Shown in pieces: positions 1-8,373 of a DNA stretch of 64,000 nt. Source of the DNA: Aquisediminimonas sp031376385 (lineage in GTDB: Bacteria > Pseudomonadota > Alphaproteobacteria > Sphingomonadales > Sphingomonadaceae). The position numbers and the translations under genes were made by a program. Below the pieces are notes generated by a model. That model had not been told where the DNA came from and ran no database searches. It saw nothing but the letters and a program-made list of their open reading frames with translations. The stretch lies in NCBI GenBank assembly GCA_031376385.1, contig JANMDQ010000025.1, positions 5,287-69,286 on the forward strand, in the 5' to 3' direction. Each line of letters starts with the position of its first letter. Within the stretch, counting starts at the first letter, position 1.

Positions 1-1
1 G

Positions 2-1063
2 CAAGACTGCATCGCTGAACCGTCATCGATCAAATGGCTCGAAGCCAAAAGTGATGGTCTTCCGACGAGTGCGGAATTGGGCCTTGATGACGATCCTCTG
101 AAAAGCCCGCCGCCGCGGGGTCGCGATGCTGCTGAAGCTGATCTGTGGAGCTTTCTTCACGAACGCGGAGAACATTATACACGTGAGATGTCTTCACCAG
201 TGACTGCTGAGACAGCCTGTTCGCGGCTTTCGGCGCATCTGGCTTACGGCACGCTATCAATGCGTGAAGTCACTCAAGCGGCATGGGCGCGTTATCCGCA
301 AATTCCGGCGAGCGAGAAGGCGTGGCGGCAGTCGATCCGGTCCTTCATTGCCCGGTTGCACTGGCATTGCCATTTCATCCAGAAGCTGGAAAGTGAGCCA
401 TCGGCGGAATATCGTGCCTTTGCCCGCGTTTATGATGGCTTGCGCCCGCGCCCCGCCGATGCGGAGCGGATGGCCGCGTGGGAGGAAGGGCGCACTGGCT
501 ATCCCTTCGTCGACGCAGCCATGCGCTATTTGAACGCGACTGGCTGGATCAATTTTCGGATGCGGGCGATGCTGATGTCTTTCGCCAGTTATGACCTCTG
601 GTTGCCGTGGCAGGAAAGCGGCCTTTCCCTCGCGCGCAAATTTGTGGATTATGAACCGGGCATCCACTGGCCGCAGTGCCAGATGCAATCTGGGGAAACG
701 GGCATCAACACTGTCCGCATCTATTCGCCCGTCAAACAAGGCCATGATCAAGACCCCGATGGGCGCTTCATCCGCCGCTGGGTGCCTGAGCTGGCGGATG
801 TGCCAGATTCCTATGTGCATGAACCGTGGCGATTGGCGGGGGGCGACCGTACGGCGCTTTGTCCTGATTATCCGGACAGGCTGGTGGATCATAGCGTTGC
901 GGCCAAGCACGCCAAGGACGCCATTTTCGCCCTTCGCCGCAAACCAGAAGCGCGGGCGGAGGCACGCGCCGTTGTTACCAAACATGGCAGCCGAAAACGG
1001 AACCGCGATCGCATTGCGGCAGGCAAATCCGCTGCCGTTCGACAACTTGATCTGGGATTTTGA
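2..1063 (+). CDS. Deoxyribodipyrimidine photolyase, FAD-binding part (5' end outside window)
   Basis: Light-driven repair of UV-induced pyrimidine dimers, or a close cryptochrome relative. The frame is open from base 2 to a TGA at 1061-1063, so only the C-terminal 353 residues are present and the antenna-binding N-terminus lies upstream of the window. The visible part matches the FAD-binding helical domain of the photolyase/cryptochrome superfamily: a GYPFVDAAMR segment, then TGWINFRMRAML, a segment ending in YEPGIHWPQCQMQSG, and GRFIRRWVPEL. The family usually has N-R-x-R and D-x-x-x-x-N in this region; here they read NFRMR and DYEPGIHW, so a divergent subfamily is likely. It is followed after 3 bp by the DUF2256 gene and faces the Fe-S photolyase-related gene. 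Family assignment is firm; substrate (CPD versus 6-4 product) cannot be told. Confidence 0.86.
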   Translation, partial: QDCIAEPSSIKWLEAKSDGLPTSAELGLDDDPLKSPPPRGRDAAEADLWSFLHERGEHYTREMSSPVTAETACSRLSAHLAYGTLSMREVTQAAWARYPQIPASEKAWRQSIRSFIARLHWHCHFIQKLESEPSAEYRAFARVYDGLRPRPADAERMAAWEEGRTGYPFVDAAMRYLNATGWINFRMRAMLMSFASYDLWLPWQESGLSLARKFVDYEPGIHWPQCQMQSGETGINTVRIYSPVKQGHDQDPDGRFIRRWVPELADVPDSYVHEPWRLAGGDRTALCPDYPDRLVDHSVAAKHAKDAIFALRRKPEARAEARAVVTKHGSRKRNRDRIAAGKSAAVRQLDLGF

Positions 1064-1066
1064 ACT

Positions 1067-1213
1067 ATGCCAAAAATGGTCAAGAAATCGAACCTGCCCA
1101 CCAAAGACTGCGCCACCTGCGGCCTGCCGTTCACCTGGCGCAAAAAGTGGGAGCGGGACTGGGAGAATGTGCGCTATTGTTCAGATCGCTGTCGGGCTGG
1201 AAAGGCTCCGTAA
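1067..1213 (+). CDS. DUF2256 family small zinc-ribbon protein
   Basis: A 48-residue protein starting with ATG three bases after the photolyase stop. It contains CATCGLPFTWRKKW followed by YCSDRCR, the two-CxxC-like arrangement and Trp-Arg-Lys-Lys-Trp core of the DUF2256 family. The four cysteines (residues 15, 18, 38, 42) are a likely zinc site. DUF2256 genes are, to my recollection, frequent neighbours of photolyase/cryptochrome genes, which fits this context, but no function is established. Its last 33 bases overlap the 3' end of the photolyase-related gene on the opposite strand. It is probably co-transcribed with the upstream photolyase. Confidence 0.85.
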   Translation: MPKMVKKSNLPTKDCATCGLPFTWRKKWERDWENVRYCSDRCRAGKAP

Positions 1214-2719
1214 AAATCGCGCGCTGTCATCGGCAATTTCCGCCTTTCGCGCGTCCGTCATGCGCCGGTAAGTGCTCACCATTTGCGCCATGCGGGGGTT
1301 TTTGGCGAAACGGTCTTCGTGGCGGCTCATGAAATCCCAATAGAGATAGTTAAACGGGCAGGCGTCTGGCCCCGCTTTCAGCTTCACTTTATACCGGCAG
1401 CTGCCACAATAATCGGACATGCGGTCAATATAAGCGCCGCTCGCCACATAGGGTTTTGACGCGAGCAAGCCGCCATCCGCAAATTGGCTCATGCCAACAG
1501 TATTGGGCACTTCCACCCATTCGTAAGCGTCGGCGTAGACCGCCAGATACCATTCGTGCAGTTCGTGTGGGTCAATGCCAGCAATCAGCGCGAAAGTGCC
1601 TGTAACCATCAGGCGCTGGATGTGGTGGGCATAGGCCTCATCGCGGGTTTGTTCGACAGCAGCACGGATGCAGGTCATGTCAGTCTTTGCCGTCCAATAG
1701 AAACTGGGCAGTGGCCGCGTCGCGCCCAAGGCATTGCGGCGGGCATAGTCTGGCCCCTCCCGCCAATAAATCCCGCGTACATATTCGCGCCAGCCAATGA
1801 TCTGGCGAATGAAGCCCTCCGCAGCGTTGAGCGGCGCGCGTCCAGCCACATATTCCGCCTCAACGGCGCGGCACATAGCCAGCGGATCGAGCAAGCCGCA
1901 GTTCAAATAGACCGACACAACGGCGTGATACAGGAAGCTTTCCCCAACCAGCATCGCATCCTGATAATCCCCGAACTGCGGCAATGCGATTTTGAGGAAA
2001 TGGGCGAACGCAGCTTCGGCTTGGTCGCGCGTCGCACCGAACCAATAATCGTCGAGCGACCCGAAATGGTCAGCGAACCGGTTGGCGACCAATTCCAGAA
2101 CCTCCGCTGTGACGGCATCAGGCGCATGGCGGAGCGGGCGGCGGATGAGCAGCGCACCACTGGCGGGTTTACGGTTGTCATGGTCAAAATTCCATTTCCC
2201 GCCTTCAGGATCATCGCCGTCCATCAACAGCCGGGTTTTCCGGCGCATATCGCGGTAGAAATATTCCATGCGGAGCGACTTGCGGCCTTCCGCCCAAGCC
2301 TCAAATTCGCCGAGGCTGGCGATGAAGCGCGTGTCGGGGCGGATAGATACGGGTACGCCAAACAGATCCTGCCACGCTTGCATCTCGCCAAGCACGCGCC
2401 ATTCGCCGGGCTCAGTTAAAGTGATGGAAGCGGCACTGTGCCGCGCAATCGCCCGCGCCACTTCAGCTGTGAAGCTGCCGCCATTGTCGGGGTCATCCAG
2501 CTTTACATAATCAACGGTCCAGCCCGCACTGCGAAGTTCATCCGCAAAATGGCGCATCGCGGAGAAGAGAAACGCTATTTTGCGCTTGTGGTGCTTCACA
2601 TAACTCGCCTCGGCCGCGACCTCGCACATCAGGACAGTTGAAGTCGCTGGGTCAGCACCTTCGAGTGACGATATATGCGGTGACAATTGATCGCCCAGGA
2701 TCAGAATAAGGGTACTCAT
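1181..2719 (-). CDS. Photolyase-related protein, Fe-S bacterial cryptochrome/(6-4) photolyase family (DPRP)
   Basis: A 512-residue member of the deoxyribodipyrimidine photolyase-related protein family, the group that includes Agrobacterium PhrB, an Fe4S4-containing (6-4) photolyase. The N-terminus MSTLILILGDQLSPH is the typical start of the family. The C-terminal part has YCGSCRYKVK and ACPFNYLYWDFM, which supply three of the four cluster cysteines; LAMCRAVE further upstream may give the fourth. ATG at 2719 is chosen because it overlaps the stop of the upstream flavoprotein gene in an ATGA, indicating translational coupling; a longer N-terminal extension in the same frame would run inside that gene. 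Its 3' end overlaps the DUF2256 gene tail to tail. Repair of (6-4) photoproducts is inferred from the family. Confidence 0.9.
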   Translation of the reverse strand: MSTLILILGDQLSPHISSLEGADPATSTVLMCEVAAEASYVKHHKRKIAFLFSAMRHFADELRSAGWTVDYVKLDDPDNGGSFTAEVARAIARHSAASITLTEPGEWRVLGEMQAWQDLFGVPVSIRPDTRFIASLGEFEAWAEGRKSLRMEYFYRDMRRKTRLLMDGDDPEGGKWNFDHDNRKPASGALLIRRPLRHAPDAVTAEVLELVANRFADHFGSLDDYWFGATRDQAEAAFAHFLKIALPQFGDYQDAMLVGESFLYHAVVSVYLNCGLLDPLAMCRAVEAEYVAGRAPLNAAEGFIRQIIGWREYVRGIYWREGPDYARRNALGATRPLPSFYWTAKTDMTCIRAAVEQTRDEAYAHHIQRLMVTGTFALIAGIDPHELHEWYLAVYADAYEWVEVPNTVGMSQFADGGLLASKPYVASGAYIDRMSDYCGSCRYKVKLKAGPDACPFNYLYWDFMSRHEDRFAKNPRMAQMVSTYRRMTDARKAEIADDSARFLRSLSSPTAI

Positions 2720-3663
2720 ACCCGGTTCCCCAGTGCCGTTCCCGACAACCAGGCGCATTCGACGCGGGGTCCAAGCAACCAATCTCCGCAGACGCCGAGT
2801 TTCAGGCCCGCATCCCAAAGCGCGTCAGTGCCTGCCTTGCCAGACCGGGCATAGCGCCAGCGGTGGGCGGTCGCAGACACCGGTGTAGGTGCGGCAATGC
2901 CTAGGGTTTCGGCCCAATGCTGTGTCAGGGCCATAGTGACACTGTCTGCATCCTCCTCAAGATGCGCAGAGGACCACTCAGGCGATGCTTGGATGACCCA
3001 TGCTTCTCGCCCAGTGCGCCCTGGCTTCGCACTATTGCGCGCGGCCCAACCGACGGGGCCTGCATCGCGGATCGTTTCGGTTGACGTGTCGATAGCGTTT
3101 TCGAAGGCGAGCATGACTGTCCAGCAGGGCAGGGCGATGGTTGCATCGGCAACTGCAGCCATTTCTGGCGCGTGGGAACGGATGATCGCGCCGACTTGCT
3201 CTGCCGGAATGGCAAGGATTACAGCCTCATAGTCTCCCAAAGAGGGTCCGTCAGCACAGAGCGTCCACCCAATTTCCGTTCGTGTTAAAGTCTCCACTCG
3301 GCATCCCCAAGTAACATCATGCAGAGCGGCCATATGCTTGACCGGCGCATTCATTCCCGGCGTGCCGACCCACGCATCAGGGCTGACTTGTGGCCATCTC
3401 GCTGCCACGCGTTCTGCTTCCCAGCCAGCGACAATTTTTGCGAACGCCGCATCGCGCGCCGTGAAATATTGCGCTCCGTGATCAAAGCTCGCGTCGCCAT
3501 GTGGCGTGTTCACGCGCCGCGTGGACATGCGCCCGCCGGGTCCGCGCCCCTTGTCGAACAAGCGGACGGTGTGGCCGCGTGCGGTAACGGTGTGGCCGCG
3601 TGCGGTAAGCGCCTCTGCGCAGGCGAGGCCAGCCATTCCGGCTCCGATGATGGCGATGCTCAT
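2716..3663 (-). CDS. Renalase-like NAD(P)/FAD-dependent oxidoreductase
   Basis: A 315-residue flavoprotein. The N-terminus MSIAIIGAGMAGLACAEAL is a GxGxxG dinucleotide-binding fold, followed by LFDKGRGPGGRMSTRR, the DKGRGxGGRM signature of renalase-like amine-oxidase-fold proteins. The C-terminal CGDWLLGPRVECAWLSG completes the FAD site. Family members oxidise aberrant reduced nicotinamide forms or amines; the substrate here is unknown. The stop overlaps the start of the photolyase-related gene by four bases, so the two form one operon. Oddity: between the first glycine-rich turn and the second beta strand the heptapeptide TARGHTV occurs twice in a row, the product of a perfect 21-bp tandem duplication. 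This lengthens the segment between the first helix and the second strand by seven residues. Confidence 0.85.
   Translation of the reverse strand: MSIAIIGAGMAGLACAEALTARGHTVTARGHTVRLFDKGRGPGGRMSTRRVNTPHGDASFDHGAQYFTARDAAFAKIVAGWEAERVAARWPQVSPDAWVGTPGMNAPVKHMAALHDVTWGCRVETLTRTEIGWTLCADGPSLGDYEAVILAIPAEQVGAIIRSHAPEMAAVADATIALPCWTVMLAFENAIDTSTETIRDAGPVGWAARNSAKPGRTGREAWVIQASPEWSSAHLEEDADSVTMALTQHWAETLGIAAPTPVSATAHRWRYARSGKAGTDALWDAGLKLGVCGDWLLGPRVECAWLSGTALGNRV
3566..3608. repeat. 21-bp perfect tandem duplication inside a coding region
   Basis: The unit acggtgtggccgcgtgcggt plus one A occurs at 3566-3586 and again at 3587-3607, with one further matching base. It keeps frame in the renalase-like gene and duplicates seven residues. 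A perfect match at synonymous sites implies a recent slippage or unequal-exchange event. Confidence 0.95.
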
Positions 3664-3748
3664 TTTCTGCTACTAGGTCGGATTGAATGCTATGGGGAGG
3701 GGGGCATTTAGGGCAATTGAATCAAATGCAGACGCAGCCAGTCAACGC

Positions 3749-3838
3749 CGCTTCCCTGAGCTTGTCGAAGGGCCGTTCTTACCAACGCTTCACGGCAAGC
3801 CATAAGAAGGGCGGCCCTTCGACAAGCTCAGGGAAGCG
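3749..3838. repeat. Dispersed palindromic (REP-like) repeat, family A, copy 1
   Basis: Two inverted arms of about 30 bp, cgcttccctgagcttgtcga at the left and its complement at the right, surround a loop of roughly 25 bp. The same core (cctgagcttg[t/a]cgaaggg and its complement) recurs at 5701, 51323 and 54651. It lies in the gap downstream of the aceA terminator and upstream of the renalase-like gene. Confidence 0.9.
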
Positions 3839-3871
3839 TGCATGCCTATTATTTCCCGCCACCTCCTCAAC

Positions 3872-3910
3872 AAAAAACACCCGCCGGGTTGCGTCCCGAC
3901 GGATGTTTTC
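3872..3910 (-). terminator. Rho-independent terminator of aceA
   Basis: Read on the minus strand, the sequence aaaacatccgtcggg, a short acgcaa loop, cccggcgggtg and then a run of six T form a GC-rich hairpin with a T tract. It lies about 35 bp after the isocitrate lyase stop codon. Confidence 0.8.
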
Positions 3911-3942
3911 GTTCCTCCCCAGGAAGGGTTTCGCGGACTCGC

Positions 3943-5544
3943 TTAGGCGGCTTCGCTGAACTGATTCATGGTATTGTCTTTGCCGCCGGCTTTCAGCGCA
4001 GCTTCACCGGCAAAATAGTCCTTATGATCATCGCCAAGGTCAGAACCGGACATATTCTGATGCTTCACGCAGGCAATGCCTTCACGAATTTCCTTGCGCT
4101 GAACACCTGCCACATAGCCGAGCATGCCTGCGTCGCCGAAATATTCCTTGGCGAGGTTATCGGTGGAAAGCGCTGCTGTGTGATAGGTGGGCAAGGTTAT
4201 CAGATGATGGAAAATGCCGGCGCGCTTGGCAGAATCGCACTGGAATGTGCGGATTTGTTCATCGGCTTGAACGGCCAGTGGCGTCGCGTCATAATCCACG
4301 CTCATCAACTTCGCCCGGTCATAGGCGGACACATTTTCGCCAGCCGCTGCCATAGCGTCATAGACTTGCTGACGGAAATTCAGCGTCCAGTTGAACGATG
4401 GCGAATTGTTATAGACCAGCTTCGCATTGGGAATGACTTCGCGGATGCGGTCAACCATGCCGGCAATCTGTTCAATGTGCGGCTTTTCTGTTTCGATCCA
4501 CAACAAGTCTGCGCCGTGCTGCAGTGATGTGATACTGTCGAGAACGCAGCGGTCTTCGCCTGTGCCTTCGCGGAACTGGAACAAGTTGGATGGCAGACGC
4601 TTCGGGCGCATCAATTTCCCATCGCGGTTCAGAATCACATCACCATTGCGGGCAGTGCTGGCGTCAATTTCTTCGCAGTCGAGGAAGCTGTTATATTGGT
4701 CGCCTAGATCGCCCGGCTTTTTGGACACAGCGATTTGCTTAGTCAAACCAGCGCCAAGCGAGTCTGTACGGGTGACGATGATGCCATCTTCAACGCCGAG
4801 TTCAAGGAAAGCGTAGCGGCAGGCGCGGACCTTCGCGAGGAAATCTTCGTGCGGTACCGTGACTTTGCCGTCCTGATGGCCGCACTGTTTTTCGTCGCTG
4901 ACTTGGTTTTCGATCTGGAGCGCGCAGGCGCCTGCTTCGATCATCTTTTTAGCGAGCAGGTAAGTCGCTTCGGCATTGCCAAAGCCTGCGTCAATGTCGG
5001 CGATGATTGGCACAACATGGGTTTGATAGGCATCCACTGAGGCCAGAAGCGCCTTTTCCTTCACTTGATCACCAGCTTCGCGCGCCGCATCGATGTCGCG
5101 GAAGATGAGGCTAAGTTCGCGGGCGTCAGCCTGGCGGAGAAACGTATAGAGTTCCTCGATCAGGGCGGGAACACTAGTCTTTTCATGCATGGACTGATCG
5201 GGCAAGGGGCCAAAGTCTGAACGAAGTGCCGCAACCATCCAGCCAGAGAGATAAAGATATTTGCCCTTGGTGGTGCCAAAATGCTTCTTGATCGAAATCA
5301 GCTTTTGCTGACCGATAAACCCGTGCCAGCACCCGAGCGACTGCGTGTAATTCGCGGGGTCCGCGTCATAGGCCGCCATATCGTCGCGCATGATCTTGGC
5401 CGTGTAGCGGGCTATGTCGAGACCAGATTGGAAGCGGTTTTGCGCCCGCATCCGCGCGACTGATTCCGCATTGATGCCATCCCATGTGCCGCCTTGGGCG
5501 GAGATGAGCGACTGAGTGCTGTCGATGTCGGCATGATAAGTCAT
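3943..5544 (-). CDS. aceA: Isocitrate lyase
   Basis: Glyoxylate-shunt enzyme cleaving isocitrate to succinate and glyoxylate, needed for growth on acetate, fatty acids and other C2 sources. The protein has 533 residues, the longer bacterial class (as in Pseudomonas aeruginosa) rather than the roughly 430-residue E. coli type. The catalytic loop reads DEKQCGHQDGK with the nucleophilic Cys at residue 221, and IIADIDAGFGN carries the Mg2+-binding Asp residues. ATG at 5544 (MTYHADIDS) is preferred over an in-frame TTG 33 bases upstream because it begins the conserved N-terminus. It is transcribed away from scfR across a 289-bp shared control region and ends in a clear terminator. Confidence 0.96.
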   Translation of the reverse strand: MTYHADIDSTQSLISAQGGTWDGINAESVARMRAQNRFQSGLDIARYTAKIMRDDMAAYDADPANYTQSLGCWHGFIGQQKLISIKKHFGTTKGKYLYLSGWMVAALRSDFGPLPDQSMHEKTSVPALIEELYTFLRQADARELSLIFRDIDAAREAGDQVKEKALLASVDAYQTHVVPIIADIDAGFGNAEATYLLAKKMIEAGACALQIENQVSDEKQCGHQDGKVTVPHEDFLAKVRACRYAFLELGVEDGIIVTRTDSLGAGLTKQIAVSKKPGDLGDQYNSFLDCEEIDASTARNGDVILNRDGKLMRPKRLPSNLFQFREGTGEDRCVLDSITSLQHGADLLWIETEKPHIEQIAGMVDRIREVIPNAKLVYNNSPSFNWTLNFRQQVYDAMAAAGENVSAYDRAKLMSVDYDATPLAVQADEQIRTFQCDSAKRAGIFHHLITLPTYHTAALSTDNLAKEYFGDAGMLGYVAGVQRKEIREGIACVKHQNMSGSDLGDDHKDYFAGEAALKAGGKDNTMNQFSEAA

Positions 5545-5700
5545 GGGGAGGCTTTCTAATTTGATGTGTAGTTGCAAATGCTAATCGGCGCTTCCGCTTG
5601 CCTAAACCAGTTAGAGTCGAGTCCAACTGCAAAGCTTTACACAATGTTCGTGTCATATTGTCATAAATTGACAAACAAGGTAGAACAGTCTCGCCACCGC
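5545..5700. promoter_or_regulatory. Divergent aceA/scfR control region with an inverted-repeat operator candidate
   Basis: This is the shared upstream region. It holds a perfect inverted repeat TTGTCA-N5-TGACAA at 5658-5674 with an overlapping extra TGTCA half-site at 5651-5655. It also holds two gcaaa boxes, gttgcaaat at 5571-5579 and actgcaaag at 5626-5634, which resemble the TTTGCAAA-type sites known for the RamB/ScfR regulator family. No confident -35/-10 pair is visible. Operator function is inferred only from position and symmetry. Confidence 0.45.
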
Positions 5701-5783
5701 TCACCCTGAGCTTGACGAAGGGTTGATGGGGACCATGTCTCAACATTCCATCCTGCACCGACCCTTCGTCAAGCTCGGGGTGA
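5701..5783. repeat. Dispersed palindromic repeat, family A, copy 2
   Basis: Inverted arms tcaccctgagcttgacgaag and its near complement ending in ggggtga flank a loop of about 35 bp. The arms match the copy at 54651 almost base for base. It sits 50 bp before the scfR start, so it lies in the scfR leader. Confidence 0.88.
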
Positions 5784-5833
5784 ATGGTTGGGGAAAACGG
5801 AATGATTGGAGTTTGAAGTGAAAGTGCAGACCC

Positions 5834-7231
5834 GTGTCGAGTGAACGCCCCGTCTACATGGGCCCGCGCCTGCGCCGTCTGCGTCGTGACTTAGGGCTGA
5901 CCCAAGCCAATATGGCGACGGACCTTGATATTTCGCCCTCTTATGTCGCGCTGCTAGAACGCAACCAACGCCCGCTGACGGCGGATATGCTGCTGCGGCT
6001 CGCGCGCACATACCGGATGAACCTGTCAGATTTTGCCGGGGACAGTGCCGCTGATTATAGCGCAAAATTGCAAGGCGTGCTTAAGGATCCGCTGTTTGCT
6101 GATCTTGAATTGCCGCCCATGGAGGCTGGCGACGTCGCGACTAATTATCCCGCAATGGCCGAAGCATTTCTGCGTCTGCACACGGCTTACCGCGAAGAGC
6201 AATTGGCATTGGCTGACAGGAGTGCAACCAGCGATGCTGACGACGCGCCTGACCCAGTGGCAGAGGCTCGCCGCTTTCTGGCGTCGCGTCGCAACTGTTT
6301 CCCGGTGCTTGACGATGCGGCAGAGCAGATCGCGGCCGTTGTGGCAGAACGGAGCGGCTTGGTCCCCTACCTGAAGGCGCGCCATAATTTGCGCGTTCGC
6401 CGTCTGCCCACTGATGTGCTTTTCGATTCCGTGCGGCGGCTGGACCGGCACCGGGAGGAAGTGTTGCTGGATGAAACGCTTGATGCCGCGAGCCAGAATT
6501 TTCAACTTGCCCTGCAAATCGTCTATCTCGAAATGAAGCGCGCACTAGATGATGTGCTACGCGATGGGCATTTCGTGAGCGAAAATGGTGAACGCCTGAC
6601 CCGCCGTGCGCTCGCCAGTTACGCCGCCGCCGCCATACTGATGCCTTACACGGCCTTTGCCAAAGCGGTGGAGGCGCGACGTTATGATGTCGAAGCACTC
6701 GCTCGGCAATTTGGCACCAGTTTTGAACAGACAACGCACCGGATGACGACGTTGCAAAAGCCGGGGCAGGAGAGGGTGCCGTTTTTCTTCATTCGCGTTG
6801 ATCCGGCTGGCAATGTCTCGAAGCGGCTCGACGGTGCGGGCTTCCCTTTTGCGCGGCACGGCGGCGGCTGCCCGCTTTGGTCCGTGCATCAAGTGTTCCG
6901 AACCCCGCGCAAGATTGTGACGCAATGGCTGGAACTTCCGGGTGGGGAGCGGTTCTTCTCCATTGCGCGGACAGTGACAGCAGGCGGAGGCTCTTACGGC
7001 GCGCCGGGTGTCGAGCGTGCAGTAGCGCTTGGCTGTGCGGCAGACCAAGCCGGTAGACTGATCTACACCCAAGCCGCGGGGGCAGAGGAGGTGGCGACAC
7101 CAATTGGTGTCAGTTGCGAACTTTGCCACCGCACACAGTGTGCAGCGCGCTCTGCTCCGCCGATTGGCCGCTCGGTCTTGCCCGACGATCTGCGCCGCAC
7201 GTCGGTGCCGTTCGGGTTTTCAGATGGTTAG
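5834..7231 (+). CDS. Short-chain fatty acyl-responsive regulator, XRE family (ScfR/RamB type)
   Basis: A 465-residue regulator. Residues about 10-65 form a Cro/CI-type helix-turn-helix (LGLTQANMATDLDISPSYVALLERNQRPL). It is followed by the long ImmA/IrrE-like (DUF955) and DUF2083 region typical of short-chain acyl regulators, with a cysteine-rich CELCHRTQCAARSA segment near the end. The family includes Corynebacterium RamB, which controls acetate and glyoxylate-cycle genes. Divergent placement next to isocitrate lyase strongly suggests that aceA is its target. The start is a GTG at 5834. The stop overlaps the stop of the convergent EEP gene. Confidence 0.88.
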   Translation: MSSERPVYMGPRLRRLRRDLGLTQANMATDLDISPSYVALLERNQRPLTADMLLRLARTYRMNLSDFAGDSAADYSAKLQGVLKDPLFADLELPPMEAGDVATNYPAMAEAFLRLHTAYREEQLALADRSATSDADDAPDPVAEARRFLASRRNCFPVLDDAAEQIAAVVAERSGLVPYLKARHNLRVRRLPTDVLFDSVRRLDRHREEVLLDETLDAASQNFQLALQIVYLEMKRALDDVLRDGHFVSENGERLTRRALASYAAAAILMPYTAFAKAVEARRYDVEALARQFGTSFEQTTHRMTTLQKPGQERVPFFFIRVDPAGNVSKRLDGAGFPFARHGGGCPLWSVHQVFRTPRKIVTQWLELPGGERFFSIARTVTAGGGSYGAPGVERAVALGCAADQAGRLIYTQAAGAEEVATPIGVSCELCHRTQCAARSAPPIGRSVLPDDLRRTSVPFGFSDG

Positions 7232-8268
7232 AGTCTGTGTGCGATCCGATACCGGACAGCGAAGCCAACATGATCAGACAACATGCCGCCGTCGGCTTCC
7301 TTTCCAAATAAGATCGTGCGGTTGATCGGTTGAAGCTGATCACCTGAACTAAACTGCCAATCAAGCGTATGGATCAGCGGCACATTGGCCGCAATCGGCA
7401 GCGGGCCGGCGCATTGGGCTTTTGCAATGACGCAGTCTGCTTGATATTCGGGTTTTCCCATGGCGGTAACAGCGGCCATGCCCCATGACGCTTGATGCGC
7501 CTGCAGGCTTGCCAACCTCTTTCTTGAATGACTGACGTTAAAATCTCCGGCAAAAATGGCTGGGGAGGATGGGTCTCGGTGGGCGGCGAGGAAGCGGCTC
7601 ACAACCTTCAATTGCTCGCGATAGGCGTAGAGATTGTGTGTCTCCGCCGTGCGCGACTTACGGCCAGCGTTGAGGTGCGTTGTCACAAGGTCCAGCGGTT
7701 TGGCCAACCCGGGCACGTCAATCCGAGCCAGCATGATGCCCTTGTTGGCCAAGCAATCAAATCCAGCACAGACGTTAGCGGGGAAAGGTTGGGCCACCAC
7801 GTTCCGAATCGGATAGTCGGATGCAATGACCAAGCCACTGGAGAGGGACGGAGCCTGAGCCTCACCCAATAGTGTTGAACGATTGGCCAGAAAAGAGGAG
7901 TCAAGGGGTTCTGCTGAGGGATCGCGCAAGACCGATGATGACGGACCCACCCAAATATAGGCATAGCCCGCAGCACGAAGCATCGCAGTGCTATTGTCCG
8001 AAAACCCCTCTTGAAGGACGACAAGCTGCGGTGCCGATCCCGTTGCGCGCATTGTTTTCAGTCGTGCGCCAATGGCGGTAAGAGAGGTAGATCGGTCGCC
8101 AGCCAGCGGCCACGGCAAATCTTGAACATTATATGTCAGAATACTTAATTCGCCTGCACCATGCCGTGCGATTGAGGGGACAGGGGACGTGATCAATTCC
8201 GTTGATCCTGACCGATTGGCCAACAAAACCGCTGGTAAAACCACCGCCGCCAAAGCCCATTTGCGCAT
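7228..8268 (-). CDS. Secreted endonuclease/exonuclease/phosphatase (EEP) family phosphodiesterase
   Basis: A 346-residue protein with an N-terminal export signal (MRKWALAAVVLPAVLLA), so periplasmic or secreted. The EEP fold is marked by LSILTYNVQDLPWPL, LVVLQEGFSD with the metal-binding Glu, LVTTHLNAG with the catalytic His, IFAGDFNVSHSRKR and the final LSDHVGFAVRY. All signature residues are present, so it should be active. The family spans DNase I-like nucleases, sphingomyelinases and inositol phosphatases; the substrate cannot be assigned. The ATG at 8268 has an aggggat ribosome site just upstream. Confidence 0.85.
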   Translation of the reverse strand: MRKWALAAVVLPAVLLANRSGSTELITSPVPSIARHGAGELSILTYNVQDLPWPLAGDRSTSLTAIGARLKTMRATGSAPQLVVLQEGFSDNSTAMLRAAGYAYIWVGPSSSVLRDPSAEPLDSSFLANRSTLLGEAQAPSLSSGLVIASDYPIRNVVAQPFPANVCAGFDCLANKGIMLARIDVPGLAKPLDLVTTHLNAGRKSRTAETHNLYAYREQLKVVSRFLAAHRDPSSPAIFAGDFNVSHSRKRLASLQAHQASWGMAAVTAMGKPEYQADCVIAKAQCAGPLPIAANVPLIHTLDWQFSSGDQLQPINRTILFGKEADGGMLSDHVGFAVRYRIAHRL

Positions 8269-8373
8269 GTGTCATCCCCTTGCCTGATAGCCAGACTATG
8301 GCAGGGATAAGTGACGGTTTTGGGCGGATATAGCGTCAGATCAGTTTCAAAACCGAGTCAATTCGGTGACAGT

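Noticed and set aside
1484..2419. Long open frame antisense to the photolyase-related gene
   Set aside because: The sense frame has clear family motifs; the antisense product has none.
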